DNA of 64,000 bases from Corynebacterium mastitidis DSM 44356 (GTDB lineage Bacteria > Actinomycetota > Actinomycetes > Mycobacteriales > Mycobacteriaceae), in the NCBI RefSeq assembly GCF_000375365.1, contig NZ_AQXB01000002.1, forward strand, positions 248,001 through 312,000, given 5' to 3'. The position numbers were made by a program, and so were the translations under genes. Positions 44,404 to 53,427 of the stretch are shown one piece after another. Below the pieces are notes generated by a model, which made no database searches, was not told the DNA's origin, and was given only the letters and a program-made list of their open reading frames with translations. Every line of letters starts with the position of its first letter. Positions within the stretch are counted from its first letter, which is position 1.

Positions 44404-45771
44404 GTGACCGACCCCGCCACCAACCCCGCCACCGCTACCGCCGCCCCTCCCGCCGCCGATCCGGCGGCGGAGGCCCGGGTGCGCGCCGACGACCGCGCGC
44501 ACGTCTTTCACTCCTGGTCCGCGCAGGGCGCGATCAACCCCATGCCCGTGGCCGCCGCCGAGGGCGCGCGGATCTATGACTACGAGGGCAACGGCTACCT
44601 GGACTTCGGCAGCCAGCTCGTGAGCGCCAACCTCGGCCACAACCACCCGGAGCTGGTGGCGGCCATCCGCCGCCAGGCGGGCCGGGTGACCAACCTCAAC
44701 CCGGCCTTCGCCAGCGACGTGCGCGGGGAGCTGGCCCGGCGCATCGTGGAGTCCGCCCAAGGCGAGTTCAGCCACGTCTTTTTCACCAACGGCGGGGCGG
44801 ACGCGGTGGAGCACGCCATCCGCATAGCCCGCCTGCACACGGGCAAGAACAAGATCCTGGCGGCCTACCGCAGCTACCACGGCGCCACCGGCTCCGCGAT
44901 CATGGCCACCGGGGAGGGGCGCCGCCTGGGCAACCCCACCACGGACGGGGACGTCTACCACTTCTGGGGGCCGTTCTGCTACCGCTCGGCCTTCCACGCG
45001 GACTCCCCGGAGCAGGAGTGCGCCCGCGCCCTGGAGCACCTGGAGCAGACCATCCTCTTCGAGGGGCCGGGCCAGATCGCGGCCATCATCCTGGAGTCCA
45101 TGGTGGGCTCCTCCGGGGTGATCGCCCCGCCCGAGGGCTACCTCAAGGGCGTGCGCGAGCTGTGCGACCGCTACGGCATCCTCTACATCGCGGACGAGGT
45201 CATGGTGGGCTTCGGCCGCACCGGCAGGCTGTTCGCCTACGAGCACGGCGGCGAGGACCTCGCCCCGGACCTGGTGACCTTTGCCAAGGGCGTGAACTCC
45301 GGCTACGTGCCGCTGGGCGGGGTGCTCATCCACCCGGACATCGTGGAGACCTTCTCCGAGCGCGCCTACCCCGGCGGCCTGACCTACTCCGGGCACCCCC
45401 TGGCCTGTGCCCCCGGCGTGGCCGCCCTGGACGTCTACGAGCGCGAGGGGGTGTTCGAGCGGGTGGCCCGCCTCGGGGAGGAGCTGATCGGGCCGCGCCT
45501 GCGCGAGATCGCGGAGCGCCACCCCAGCGTGGGCGAGGTGCGCGGCCTGGGCTTCTTCTGGGCGATCGAGTTCGTGCGGGATCGCGCCAGCCGCGAGCCC
45601 CTGACCGAGCTGGGGGAGTTCGCCGCCGCCTGCAAGGAGGGCGGCGTGTGGCCGATGGTCAGCGCCAACCGCACGCACATCGCCCCGCCGCTGATCACCT
45701 CGGAGGAGGATCTGCGCCACGGCATCGACGTGATCGACGCCGCCGTCGGCAGGATCGACGCCCTGTTGTAA
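44404..45771 (+). CDS. Class III PLP-dependent aminotransferase
   Basis: 455 aa. Subgroup III fold with the PLP Lys in TFAKGVNSGYVPLGG (residue ~297), the Asp pairing the pyridine nitrogen in YIADEVMVGFGRTGRLFA, and the phosphate/substrate loop GGADAVEHAIR. Candidates are omega-amino acid:pyruvate transaminase, putrescine/GABA or beta-alanine transaminase; the sequence alone does not choose. The N-terminal ~25 residues are Ala/Thr/Pro-rich and probably disordered. GTG at 44404 has AAAAGAGG upstream. Confidence 0.85.
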   Translation: MTDPATNPATATAAPPAADPAAEARVRADDRAHVFHSWSAQGAINPMPVAAAEGARIYDYEGNGYLDFGSQLVSANLGHNHPELVAAIRRQAGRVTNLNPAFASDVRGELARRIVESAQGEFSHVFFTNGGADAVEHAIRIARLHTGKNKILAAYRSYHGATGSAIMATGEGRRLGNPTTDGDVYHFWGPFCYRSAFHADSPEQECARALEHLEQTILFEGPGQIAAIILESMVGSSGVIAPPEGYLKGVRELCDRYGILYIADEVMVGFGRTGRLFAYEHGGEDLAPDLVTFAKGVNSGYVPLGGVLIHPDIVETFSERAYPGGLTYSGHPLACAPGVAALDVYEREGVFERVARLGEELIGPRLREIAERHPSVGEVRGLGFFWAIEFVRDRASREPLTELGEFAAACKEGGVWPMVSANRTHIAPPLITSEEDLRHGIDVIDAAVGRIDALL

Positions 45772-45894
45772 TTCCCAGTTTTCTGCCAGTCCGTGGTCAG
45801 CGGGGCGGCAGCCCGCCGCGCCATACTCGCCAGTATTGCGCCGTGGCAGCCCCGCGATCCCGCGCGGGCGGCCTGACTGGGAGAGGTGGTAGCA

Positions 45895-46611
45895 ATGGAG
45901 AATATGAATGAGAACGTCAATCACGTCAAGGTCCTCGTGGTGGACGACGAGCCCAATATCGTGGAGCTGCTCACCGTGGGCCTGAAGTTCCAGGGCTTCG
46001 AGGTGAAGTCCGCCAGCAACGGCAACGACGCCTTGGAGGTGGCCCGCGAGTTCCGCCCGGACGCCTTCATCCTGGACGTGATGATGCCGGGCATGGACGG
46101 CTTCGAGCTGCTGCCGCACCTGCGCGACGAGGGCCTGGACGGCCCGGTGCTCTACCTCACGGCCAAGGACGCGGTGGAAAACCGCATCCACGGCCTGACC
46201 ATCGGCGCGGACGACTACGTGACCAAGCCCTTCTCCCTGGAGGAGGTCATCACCCGCCTGCGCGTGATCCTGCGGCGCGGGCACAGCCTGGGCGACGAGG
46301 TGCGCGACGCCACCATCGCCTACGCGGACCTCACCCTCAACGACGACACCCACGAGGTGACCAAGGCCGGGGAGATCGTGGATCTCTCCCCCACGGAGTT
46401 CAACCTGCTGCGCTTCCTGATGATCAACGCGGAGGTGGTGCTGAGCAAGGCCAAGATCCTGGACAACGTGTGGCACTACGACTTCGGCGGCGACGGCAAC
46501 GTGGTGGAGTCCTACATCTCCTATCTCAGGCGCAAGGTGGACACGGGGCGTCGCCCGCTCATCCACACCGTGCGCGGCGTGGGCTACGTGCTGCGTAAGC
46601 CGCGCCAGTGA
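45895..46611 (+). CDS. phoR: OmpR-family response regulator, phosphate-type (C. glutamicum PhoR-like)
   Basis: 238 aa. Receiver with VVDDEPN pocket, phospho-Asp in FILDVMMPGMDG (residue ~61) and DDYVTKPFSLEE; C-terminal winged helix ending RRPLIHTVRGVGYVLRKP. It lies just after pqo/poxB and overlaps the kinase gene, the arrangement of PhoR-PhoS (phosphate starvation) in C. glutamicum, hence the symbol. In that organism the regulator is called PhoR and the kinase PhoS. ATG at 45895 has GAGAGGTGG upstream. Confidence 0.82.
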   Translation: MENMNENVNHVKVLVVDDEPNIVELLTVGLKFQGFEVKSASNGNDALEVAREFRPDAFILDVMMPGMDGFELLPHLRDEGLDGPVLYLTAKDAVENRIHGLTIGADDYVTKPFSLEEVITRLRVILRRGHSLGDEVRDATIAYADLTLNDDTHEVTKAGEIVDLSPTEFNLLRFLMINAEVVLSKAKILDNVWHYDFGGDGNVVESYISYLRRKVDTGRRPLIHTVRGVGYVLRKPRQ

Positions 46612-48071
46612 GATGGCACCGTAGGCCGCCCGGGGAGCAGTGGGGCTCGGCGGGCCCACGGCGCGGCGTGAACGGGCCCCTGCGTGCGATACCGCTGCGG
46701 GTGTGGCTGGTCATGCTCGTGGTGGCGGTGGCCGGGGTGGGGCTGCTGGGCAGCTCCGTGGCGGTCTCCGCCGTGATGCGCGGCTACTCCCTGGAAAAGG
46801 TGGACGAGGACCTGGACTCCGTGCTGCGCAGCTTTACCGCGCCCAGCAGCGCGCTCTCCGCGGACGGCGGGGCCATCCGCCGGGTGCCCCTGGACTTTTA
46901 CGTGCAGGTGATCTACCCGGACGGCACACCCGCCGGGGAGAATAGCTGGCTGGAATCCTTCCCGGACGTCTCCTCCCTGACGGTGGACGCGGGCCCGCAG
47001 ACGGTGCCCGCCACCTCGGACTCCGCCTCCAACCAGCGCTGGCGCGCCAAGGCCGTGAACCAGGACGGCGTGGTGGTGGTGCTGGCCAAGAGCCTGGCCA
47101 AGGAGGAGACGCAGATCGGCCGCCTCACGGCGGTGCAGACCATCATTTCCTTGACGGTGCTGGTGGTCCTGGCCCTGGTGGCGCACTACCTGGTGTACCG
47201 CTCGCTGACCCCGCTGCGGGAGGTGGAGCGCACCGCCGGGGACATCGCGGAGGGCAACCTGGACCGCCGCCTGCCGCAGTGGCCCATGAACACCGAGGTG
47301 GGGCAGCTCGCCTACGCGCTCAACGTCATGCTGGGGCGCCTGCAGCGCTCCATCGAGGAGTCGCGGGACAAGGAGGAGCAGATGCGCCGCTTCGTGGGCG
47401 ATGCCTCCCACGAGCTGCGCACCCCCCTGACCTCCCTGCGCGGCTACACGGAGCTGTACCGCTCGGGCGCCACCACGGACATCGACCTGGTGCTGGGCAA
47501 GGTGGACGCGGAGTCCAAGCGGATGAGCCTGCTGGTGGAGGACCTGCTGGCGCTCACCCGCGCCGAGGGTCAGCGCCTCAACAGCGAGACGGTGGACCTG
47601 CTGGAGCTGTGCCTCTCCGTGGCGGGCACGGCGCGGGCGGCCTTCCCCAACCGGGGCATTGCCGTGGACAACAAGACCTCTGCCGTGCCGCTGGTGGTGG
47701 GGGACGCCAGCCGCCTGCACCAGATCCTGCTCAACCTGCTCACCAACGCCCTGCGCCACGGCGGGGAGGAGGCCACCGCCACCATCCGGCTCTCCTTCTC
47801 CGGGCCGGGGGACTCCCAGGTGCGCATCCAGGTGATGGACGACGGCGTGGGCATGTCCCCCGAGCACGCCGCCCACATCTTCGAGCGCTTTTACCGCGCC
47901 GATACCTCCCGCTCCCGGGCCTCCGGGGGGTCGGGTCTGGGGCTGGCGATCACCAAGTCCCTGGTGGAAAAGCACGGCGGCACCATCGCCGTGGAGTCCC
48001 AGGAGGGGGTGGGCTCCACCTTCACCATCACGCTGGAGCGCAAGCCGGAGCCGGAGGCCGATCACGCGTAG
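46608..48071 (+). CDS. phoS: Sensor histidine kinase, phosphate-type (C. glutamicum PhoS-like)
   Basis: 487 aa, membrane kinase for the regulator before it. Two transmembrane helices (~residues 30-55 and ~170-195) enclose a ~115-residue extracytoplasmic sensor. Then come HAMP (YRSLTPLREVERTAGDIAEG), His box DASHELRTPLTSLRGYTEL, N-box HQILLNLLTNALRHG, DDGVGM and SGLGLAITKSLV. The GTG at 46608 overlaps the regulator stop by 4 nt. The last 10 bp overlap the convergent hydrolase gene. Confidence 0.84.
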   Translation: MRWHRRPPGEQWGSAGPRRGVNGPLRAIPLRVWLVMLVVAVAGVGLLGSSVAVSAVMRGYSLEKVDEDLDSVLRSFTAPSSALSADGGAIRRVPLDFYVQVIYPDGTPAGENSWLESFPDVSSLTVDAGPQTVPATSDSASNQRWRAKAVNQDGVVVVLAKSLAKEETQIGRLTAVQTIISLTVLVVLALVAHYLVYRSLTPLREVERTAGDIAEGNLDRRLPQWPMNTEVGQLAYALNVMLGRLQRSIEESRDKEEQMRRFVGDASHELRTPLTSLRGYTELYRSGATTDIDLVLGKVDAESKRMSLLVEDLLALTRAEGQRLNSETVDLLELCLSVAGTARAAFPNRGIAVDNKTSAVPLVVGDASRLHQILLNLLTNALRHGGEEATATIRLSFSGPGDSQVRIQVMDDGVGMSPEHAAHIFERFYRADTSRSRASGGSGLGLAITKSLVEKHGGTIAVESQEGVGSTFTITLERKPEPEADHA

Positions 48072-48706
48072 AGGCGGGCGGCGATCTCCCGGGCGGTGGC
48101 CTCGGGGAACTGGTAGTGCAGGACCCCGGGGGCGGGGACCATCTCCACCCGCGCGCCGGGGTAGGCGGAAAGATCGGCGTACTCCGGGGGCACGATGGTG
48201 TCCAGGGAGGAGGTAAAGGAGACGATCCGCGTCTCCGGGGGCGGGGCAATATCCAGGGGGCGCATGATCTGCGGGTACACCGGCCCCACCAGCGCGCCCA
48301 TCAGCCTGGGCAAGCGCGGCGGGCAGCCCCGGAAGCAGGCCCCCAGCCCGATGAGCCGGGCCACGGGAAGCCGCCGGGAAAGCAGGAGGCCGAGCAGCCC
48401 GCCGAGGGAGTGCCCCACGACGTCGATACGCCCGTCGGGGGAGGCCGCCACCAGGCGGCGGGCGCACACCGTCACCTCCGCCAGGCTGCGCTCCAGCCGC
48501 GCGGTGCCGCGCCGCCCGTAGGCGGGGGCGGCCACGGTGCGATCCGCGCGGTCCGCCAGCAGGCGCAGCAGGTCCTCGAAGTTCCCCGGGGAGCCCGCCG
48601 CCCCGTGCAGCACCAGCACCGGGCGGCGCCCCGTGGCCGCCGAGACGCCCAGGCCCGGCAGGTAGGGGGCCACCCCATGCGGGGGCACCAGGTCCAGGAG
48701 GCGCAC
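48062..48706 (-). CDS. Alpha/beta-fold hydrolase, lipase-like
   Basis: 214 aa. Oxyanion strand VLVLHGAAGSPGNFE, nucleophile elbow VVGHSLGGLLG (Ser near residue 98), acid residue region TSSLDTIVPP, C-terminal His in PGVLHYQF. No signal peptide is evident. The GTG start at 48706 lies 3 nt after the stop of the HIT gene, so the two are co-transcribed. The end overlaps phoS by 10 bp. Substrate unknown. Confidence 0.78.
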   Translation of the reverse strand: MRLLDLVPPHGVAPYLPGLGVSAATGRRPVLVLHGAAGSPGNFEDLLRLLADRADRTVAAPAYGRRGTARLERSLAEVTVCARRLVAASPDGRIDVVGHSLGGLLGLLLSRRLPVARLIGLGACFRGCPPRLPRLMGALVGPVYPQIMRPLDIAPPPETRIVSFTSSLDTIVPPEYADLSAYPGARVEMVPAPGVLHYQFPEATAREIAARLYA

Positions 48707-48709
48707 GGG

Positions 48710-49120
48710 CTACGCGCTCGTGCCCAGGGCGGCGCGGATCCTCCGCGCGGCGTCGTCCATCCGGGCGGGGTCGGTGGCGTCCATCGGCATGGCGGCGGAG
48801 AGGTCAAAGCCGCCCATGTCCTCGGCGGGGAACACGTGGACGTGGGTGTGCGGCACCTCGAAGCCCGCGATGAGGGTGCCCGCCCGCGAGCAGCCAAAGG
48901 CCTCCACGATGGCCCTGCCCACCTGCTGGGACACCTCGGCCACCCGCGCCCAGGTCTCGGCGGGCAGGTCGGTCCAGCGATCCACCTCCGCCACCGGCAC
49001 CACCAGGGTGTGCCCGTAGGCCACCGGCTCGATGCTGAGGAAGGCCACCACCGCGTCGTCGCGGTACACGAACCGGGCGGGCAGCTCACCCGCGATGATC
49101 TTGCTAAACACGCTACTCAT
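48710..49120 (-). CDS. HIT-family nucleotide-binding protein
   Basis: 136 aa. Starts MSSVFSKIIAGELPARFVYR as in Hint/PKCI-type nucleotide hydrolases, with the histidine triad PHTHVHVFP near residue 92. Such enzymes hydrolyse AMP-lysine or other nucleoside phosphoramidates. TATCCT lies 8 nt before the ATG at 49120, so it is probably leaderless. Only 36 bp separate it from the divergent purD. Confidence 0.9.
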   Translation of the reverse strand: MSSVFSKIIAGELPARFVYRDDAVVAFLSIEPVAYGHTLVVPVAEVDRWTDLPAETWARVAEVSQQVGRAIVEAFGCSRAGTLIAGFEVPHTHVHVFPAEDMGGFDLSAAMPMDATDPARMDDAARRIRAALGTSA

Positions 49121-49156
49121 GGGGATCAAGGATAGTGGCCGGTTAGACTCGGGGCC
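49121..49156. promoter_or_regulatory. 36-bp bidirectional promoter between HIT gene and purD
   Basis: TATCCT on the minus strand (49129-49134) serves the HIT gene, and TAGACT on the plus strand (49144-49149) serves purD 7 nt later. Each -35 region must lie on or beyond the other gene's start, so both transcripts appear leaderless and overlapping in control. Confidence 0.5.
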
Positions 49157-50434
49157 ATGAACATTCTGGTCATTGGCGCCGGTGCGCGCGAACACGCCCT
49201 GCTCCGTGGGCTCTCCCAGGACCCCACGGCCCCCCACCTGCACGTCGCCCCCGGCAACGCCGGGATGGCGGAGCTCGCCAGCCTGCACGAGCTGTCCGTG
49301 ACCGACGCCGAGGCCACGGTGGCGCTGGCGCGGGAGATCGCCGCCGACCTTGTGGTGATCGGCCCGGAGGTGCCGCTCGTGGCGGGCGTGAGCGACGCCC
49401 TGCGCGCGGCGGGCTTCGCCGTGTTCGGCCCCTCCCGGGCCGCCGCGCAGCTCGAGGGCTCCAAGGCCTTTGCCAAGGAGGTCATGGCCAGCGCCGGGGT
49501 GTCCACCGCCGCCGCCGAGCGGATCGCCCCCGGGGCCACCCCGGAGGAGATCGAGGCCGCCCTGGACCGCTTTGGGCCCACCTGGGTGGTCAAGGACGAC
49601 GGCCTGGCCGGGGGCAAGGGCGTGGTGGTCACCCCCGAGCGCGCCGCCGCCCGGGCGCACGCGGACTCCGTGCTCGGGGCGGGCAACCCCGTGCTCCTGG
49701 AATCCTTCCTCGACGGCCCCGAGGTGTCCCTGTTCTGCCTGGTGGATGGCGAGACGGTGGTGCCGCTGCTGCCCGCCCAGGACCACAAGCGCGCCTACGA
49801 CGGCGACGAGGGCCCCAACACCGGCGGCATGGGCGCCTACACGCCCCTGCCGTGGCTGCCCGAGGGCGGCGTGGAGCGCATCGTAAAGGAGGTGTGCGAG
49901 CCGGTGGCCCGGGAGATGGTGGCGCGCGGCACCCCGTACTCCGGCCTGCTGTACGCGGGCCTGGCCTGGGGCGCGGACGGCCCCGCCGTGGTGGAGTTCA
50001 ACGCCCGCTTCGGGGACCCGGAGACGCAGGCCGTGCTCTCCCTGCTGCGCACCCCGCTCGCGGGGCTGCTCGAGGCCGTGGCGCGCGGCACGCTGGCCCA
50101 GCACCCGGCCCTGGAGTGGGAGGAGGGCTCGGCGGTGACCGTGGTGCTCGCCGCCGAGGGCTACCCGGAGTCCCCGCGCAAGGGCGACGCGCTGCGCGGC
50201 ATCCCCGGCGACGAGCCGCAGGCTTACACCCTGCACGCGGGCACGGCGCGCGGCGAGGGCGCGGGGTACGTGTCCGCGGGCGGCCGCGTGCTCTCCGTGG
50301 TGGGCAAGGGCGAGGACCTCGCCTCCGCCCGCGAGCGGGCCTACGCGGCGATCGGGCGGATCGAGATGGCCGGTTCCTTCTACCGCAGGGACATCGGCCT
50401 GGCCGCGGTGGAGGGGCGCATCGCCACGCCGTAG
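49157..50434 (+). CDS. purD: Phosphoribosylamine-glycine ligase (GAR synthetase)
   Basis: Second step of purine synthesis: joins phosphoribosylamine and glycine with ATP. 425-aa ATP-grasp enzyme: N-terminal [31 protein letters not shown] loop [23 protein letters not shown], and [13 protein letters not shown] with metal ligands. The length is normal. Leaderless start (TAGACT 7 nt upstream). Confidence 0.96.
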   Translation: MNILVIGAGAREHALLRGLSQDPTAPHLHVAPGNAGMAELASLHELSVTDAEATVALAREIAADLVVIGPEVPLVAGVSDALRAAGFAVFGPSRAAAQLEGSKAFAKEVMASAGVSTAAAERIAPGATPEEIEAALDRFGPTWVVKDDGLAGGKGVVVTPERAAARAHADSVLGAGNPVLLESFLDGPEVSLFCLVDGETVVPLLPAQDHKRAYDGDEGPNTGGMGAYTPLPWLPEGGVERIVKEVCEPVAREMVARGTPYSGLLYAGLAWGADGPAVVEFNARFGDPETQAVLSLLRTPLAGLLEAVARGTLAQHPALEWEEGSAVTVVLAAEGYPESPRKGDALRGIPGDEPQAYTLHAGTARGEGAGYVSAGGRVLSVVGKGEDLASARERAYAAIGRIEMAGSFYRRDIGLAAVEGRIATP

Positions 50435-50468
50435 GGTGGCGGCCCCGGCGGGGGCCTAGAATGGGCCC

Positions 50469-51899
50469 GTGGCTGAGAAAAAGAACATCGCAAACGTCCT
50501 GGCGTCGCGCTACGCCTCCCCGGAACTGACCCTCCTGTGGTCGCCCGAGCACAAGATCATCCTGGAGCGCCAGCTCTGGGTCGCCGTGATGAAGGCGCAG
50601 AGCGACCTCGGCGTGGACATCCCCGCCGAGGCCATCTCCGCCTACGAGGCGGCGATGGAGAGGGTGGACCTGGAGTCCATCGCCCGGCGCGAGAGGGTCA
50701 CCCGCCACGACGTCAAGGCCCGCATCGAGGAGTTCAACGCCCTGGCCGGGTGGGAGCACATCCACAAGGGCATGACCAGCCGCGACCTCACGGAGAACGT
50801 GGAGCAGCTCCAGATCCACCGCTCCCTGGCCCTGGTGCGCGATAAGGCCGTGGCGATCCTCGCCCGCATCGGCGGGCACGCCGCCGAGTACCAGGCGCTG
50901 GTGATGGCGGGGCGCTCCCACAACGTCGCCGCGCAGGCCACCACCCTGGGCAAGCGCTTTGCCACCGCCGCCGACGAGATCCTGGTGGCCCTGGAGCGCG
51001 TGGAGGAGCTGCTCTCCCGCTACCCGCTGCGCGGGATCAAGGGCCCGATGGGCACCAGCCAGGACATGCTGGACCTCCTCGGCGGCGACGAGTCCAAGCT
51101 CGCGGAGCTGGAGCGGCGCATCGCCGCGCACCTGGGCTTCGAGCGCACCTTCGACTCCGTGGGGCAGGTCTACCCGCGCTCCCTGGACTTCGACGCCCTC
51201 TCGGCCCTGGTGCAGCTCGGCGCGGGCCCCTCCTCCCTGGCCACCACCATCCGCCTCATGGCGGGCAACGAGACGGTCACCGAGGGCTTCAAGGAGGGGC
51301 AGGTGGGCTCCTCGGCCATGCCGCACAAGATGAACGCCCGCTCCTGCGAGCGCGTGGGCGGCCTCCAGGTGATCCTGCGCGGCTACCTCGCCATGGCGGC
51401 GGACCTCGCCGGGCAGCAGTGGAACGAGGGGGACGTGTTCTGCTCCGTGGTGCGCCGCGTGGCGCTGCCGGACGCCTTCTTCGCCTTCGACGGCATGGCG
51501 GAGACGTTCCTCACGGTGCTGGGCGAGTTCGGCGCCTTCCCCGCCATGATCGACCGCGAGCTGGAGCGCTACCTGCCCTTCCTGGCCACCACCCGCATCC
51601 TCATGGCGGCGGTGCGCGCCGGGGTGGGCCGCGAGGTGGCCCACGAGGTCATCAAGGAGAACGCGGTGGCGGTGGCCCTCAACATGCGGGAACACGGCGC
51701 GGAGCAGGACCTGGTGGAGCGCCTGGCGGCAGACGACCGCCTGCCGCTGGGCGCGGAGGACCTGCGCGCGGCGCTGGCGGATCGCCACGCCTTCATCGGC
51801 GCGGCGGAGTCCCAGGTGGGCCGCGTGCTCGCCCGCGTGGAGGAGGTTACGGCCCGGTATCCGCAGGCCGCGCGGTACGCGGGCGGGGAGATCCTGTAG
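50469..51899 (+). CDS. purB: Adenylosuccinate lyase
   Basis: Cleaves SAICAR and adenylosuccinate, serving two steps of purine synthesis. 476 aa, fumarase superfamily: [18 protein letters not shown] (catalytic His), TSQDMLDLL, and the signature [15 protein letters not shown]. The GTG start at 50469 follows TAGAAT by 6 nt (leaderless), so it has a promoter separate from purD, 34 bp upstream. Confidence 0.95.
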   Translation: MAEKKNIANVLASRYASPELTLLWSPEHKIILERQLWVAVMKAQSDLGVDIPAEAISAYEAAMERVDLESIARRERVTRHDVKARIEEFNALAGWEHIHKGMTSRDLTENVEQLQIHRSLALVRDKAVAILARIGGHAAEYQALVMAGRSHNVAAQATTLGKRFATAADEILVALERVEELLSRYPLRGIKGPMGTSQDMLDLLGGDESKLAELERRIAAHLGFERTFDSVGQVYPRSLDFDALSALVQLGAGPSSLATTIRLMAGNETVTEGFKEGQVGSSAMPHKMNARSCERVGGLQVILRGYLAMAADLAGQQWNEGDVFCSVVRRVALPDAFFAFDGMAETFLTVLGEFGAFPAMIDRELERYLPFLATTRILMAAVRAGVGREVAHEVIKENAVAVALNMREHGAEQDLVERLAADDRLPLGAEDLRAALADRHAFIGAAESQVGRVLARVEEVTARYPQAARYAGGEIL

Positions 51900-51911
51900 G
51901 GCTCCGAGCCT

Positions 51912-51972
51912 CATTACGGCCTCATTACCGCCCAATTACCGCTGCGCGGTACGCGGGGTTACACTCCCAACC
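51912..51972 (+). promoter_or_regulatory. purC promoter with three 11-bp-spaced repeats
   Basis: ATTAC occurs at 51913, 51924 and 51935, each within CATTACGGC/CATTACCGC/AATTACCGC, at exact 11-bp spacing. TACACT (51960-51965) is the -10, 7 nt before the ATG. The repeats therefore lie at about -38 to -61 from a leaderless start, the place and period expected for an OmpR-type regulator or for cooperative repressors. Which protein binds is unknown. Confidence 0.5.
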
Positions 51973-52866
51973 ATGCGTCCTGAACTGTCGGAATACCGCC
52001 ACGTCTCGGCGGGCAAGGTGCGTGAGATTTACGAGATCGACGAGGAGCACCTGCTCATCGTCGCCTCGGACCGCATCTCCGCCTATGACTACATCCTGGA
52101 TACCGAGATCCCCGATAAGGGCAGAATCCTCACCGCGATGAGCTTCTACTTCTTCGGCGCCCTGGATGTGCCCAACCACCTGGCGGGGCCCGCGGACGAC
52201 CCCCGCATCCCCGAGAAGGTGCTGGGGCGCGCCATGGTGTGCAAGAAGCTGGCCATGCAGCCCTTCGAGTGCGTGGCGCGCGGCTACCTCACCGGCTCCG
52301 GGCTGGCGGAGTACAAGAAGAACGGCACCGTGTGCGGCATCGCCCTGCCCGAGGGACTGGGGGAGGCCTCCCGGCTGCCGGAGCCCATCTTCACCCCGGC
52401 CACCAAGGCCGAGCAGGGCGAGCACGACGAGAACGTCTCCTTCGACTACGTGGTGGACTCCCTCGGCCAGGAGCGCGCCGAGCAACTGCGCGATACCACC
52501 CTGGAGGTGTACTCCCGGGCGGCGGCCATCGCGGAGGAGCGCGGCCTGATCCTGGCGGATACCAAGCTGGAGTTCGGCCGGGACGCCTCCGGCGCCCTGG
52601 TGCTGGCGGACGAGGTGCTCACCCCGGACTCCTCCCGCTACTGGCCCGCCGAGGGCTACGCGCCGGGCAAGGTGCAGCCCAGCTTTGACAAGCAGTACGT
52701 GCGCAACTGGCTGACCAGCTCCAAGTCCGGGTGGGACAAGAACTCCGGGGAGCAGCCCCCGGCGCTGCCGGGCTCCGTGGTGGAGGCCACCCGGGAGCGC
52801 TACGTGGAGGCCTACGAGAAGATCTCCGGGGAGAAGTTCTGCCACTGGGTCGGGGTGTGCGTCTAG
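51973..52866 (+). CDS. purC: SAICAR synthetase
   Basis: Condenses CAIR with aspartate in purine synthesis. 297 aa. Motifs: [56 protein letters not shown] and [11 protein letters not shown]. Leaderless start. A strong terminator hairpin follows the stop directly. Confidence 0.96.
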   Translation: MRPELSEYRHVSAGKVREIYEIDEEHLLIVASDRISAYDYILDTEIPDKGRILTAMSFYFFGALDVPNHLAGPADDPRIPEKVLGRAMVCKKLAMQPFECVARGYLTGSGLAEYKKNGTVCGIALPEGLGEASRLPEPIFTPATKAEQGEHDENVSFDYVVDSLGQERAEQLRDTTLEVYSRAAAIAEERGLILADTKLEFGRDASGALVLADEVLTPDSSRYWPAEGYAPGKVQPSFDKQYVRNWLTSSKSGWDKNSGEQPPALPGSVVEATRERYVEAYEKISGEKFCHWVGVCV

Positions 52867-52919
52867 CCCTTCTCCTCCATTAAACGGAGGAGAAGGGGCG
52901 CTGCGGGGCGCGGTTTTTA
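52867..52919 (+). terminator. purC terminator
   Basis: CCCTTCTCCTCC (52867-52878) pairs perfectly with GGAGGAGAAGGG (52886-52897) around a 7-nt loop, beginning at the first base after the purC stop. A second small GC hairpin (GCGC...GCGC) leads into TTTTT at 52914-52918. Confidence 0.8.
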
Positions 52920-52932
52920 ATCCCCGCCAATC

Positions 52933-52967
52933 TTGGAAAAGGTTGGGTGGAGGAATACAATTCAGCC
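52933..52967 (+). promoter_or_regulatory. marR-gene promoter, near-consensus and leaderless
   Basis: TTGGAA (52933-52938), a 17-bp spacer and TACAAT (52956-52961) form a near-consensus sigma-A promoter. The ATG follows 6 nt after the -10, so the start codon is the predicted transcription start. Confidence 0.7.
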
Positions 52968-53399
52968 ATGACCTCCCCCGATGTTCTAGCGTCCCAGCTC
53001 CGCGAGAGCCTGCGGCTAGGGGTGTACATGCTGCGGCTGATGGATCGGGAGGGGGAGCTGCCCACCACACAGGTGGGCACCCTCATGGCGCTCAAGGGCG
53101 GCCCGCTGCCGGTGAGCAGGATCGCCACGCTGAGCGGGATCAGCACCGCCAGCGCCAGCCAGCAGGTCACGCGCCTGGAAAACGCCGGCTACGTGGAGCG
53201 CCGCCCCGACCCGCAGGACGCCCGGGGAGTCCTCGTGGTGGTCACGGAGGCGGGCCTGGAGGCCCTGCACGCGACCACCCGGGCGCGCAACAGCCGCCTC
53301 GCCCCGGCGGTGGCGCGCCTCTCGGAGCGGGAGCGCGAGGAGATCGCCCGCGCCCTGCCCACCCTGGAGCGTTTTTTCCGTTCCCTCCTGGACGAGTAA
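52968..53399 (+). CDS. MarR-family transcriptional regulator
   Basis: 143 aa. Winged helix-turn-helix with the recognition region IATLSGISTASASQQVTRLENAGYV (first part residues ~50-65) and wing YVERRPDPQDARGVLV. ATG at 52968 was chosen on the near-consensus leaderless promoter; GTG at 52947 would place the -10 inside the gene. It stands alone in front of pabAB; ligand and targets are unknown. Confidence 0.88.
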   Translation: MTSPDVLASQLRESLRLGVYMLRLMDREGELPTTQVGTLMALKGGPLPVSRIATLSGISTASASQQVTRLENAGYVERRPDPQDARGVLVVVTEAGLEALHATTRARNSRLAPAVARLSEREREEIARALPTLERFFRSLLDE

Positions 53400-53427
53400 G
53401 CCCTGCGGTGGGCTAGCATCGGTGCGC

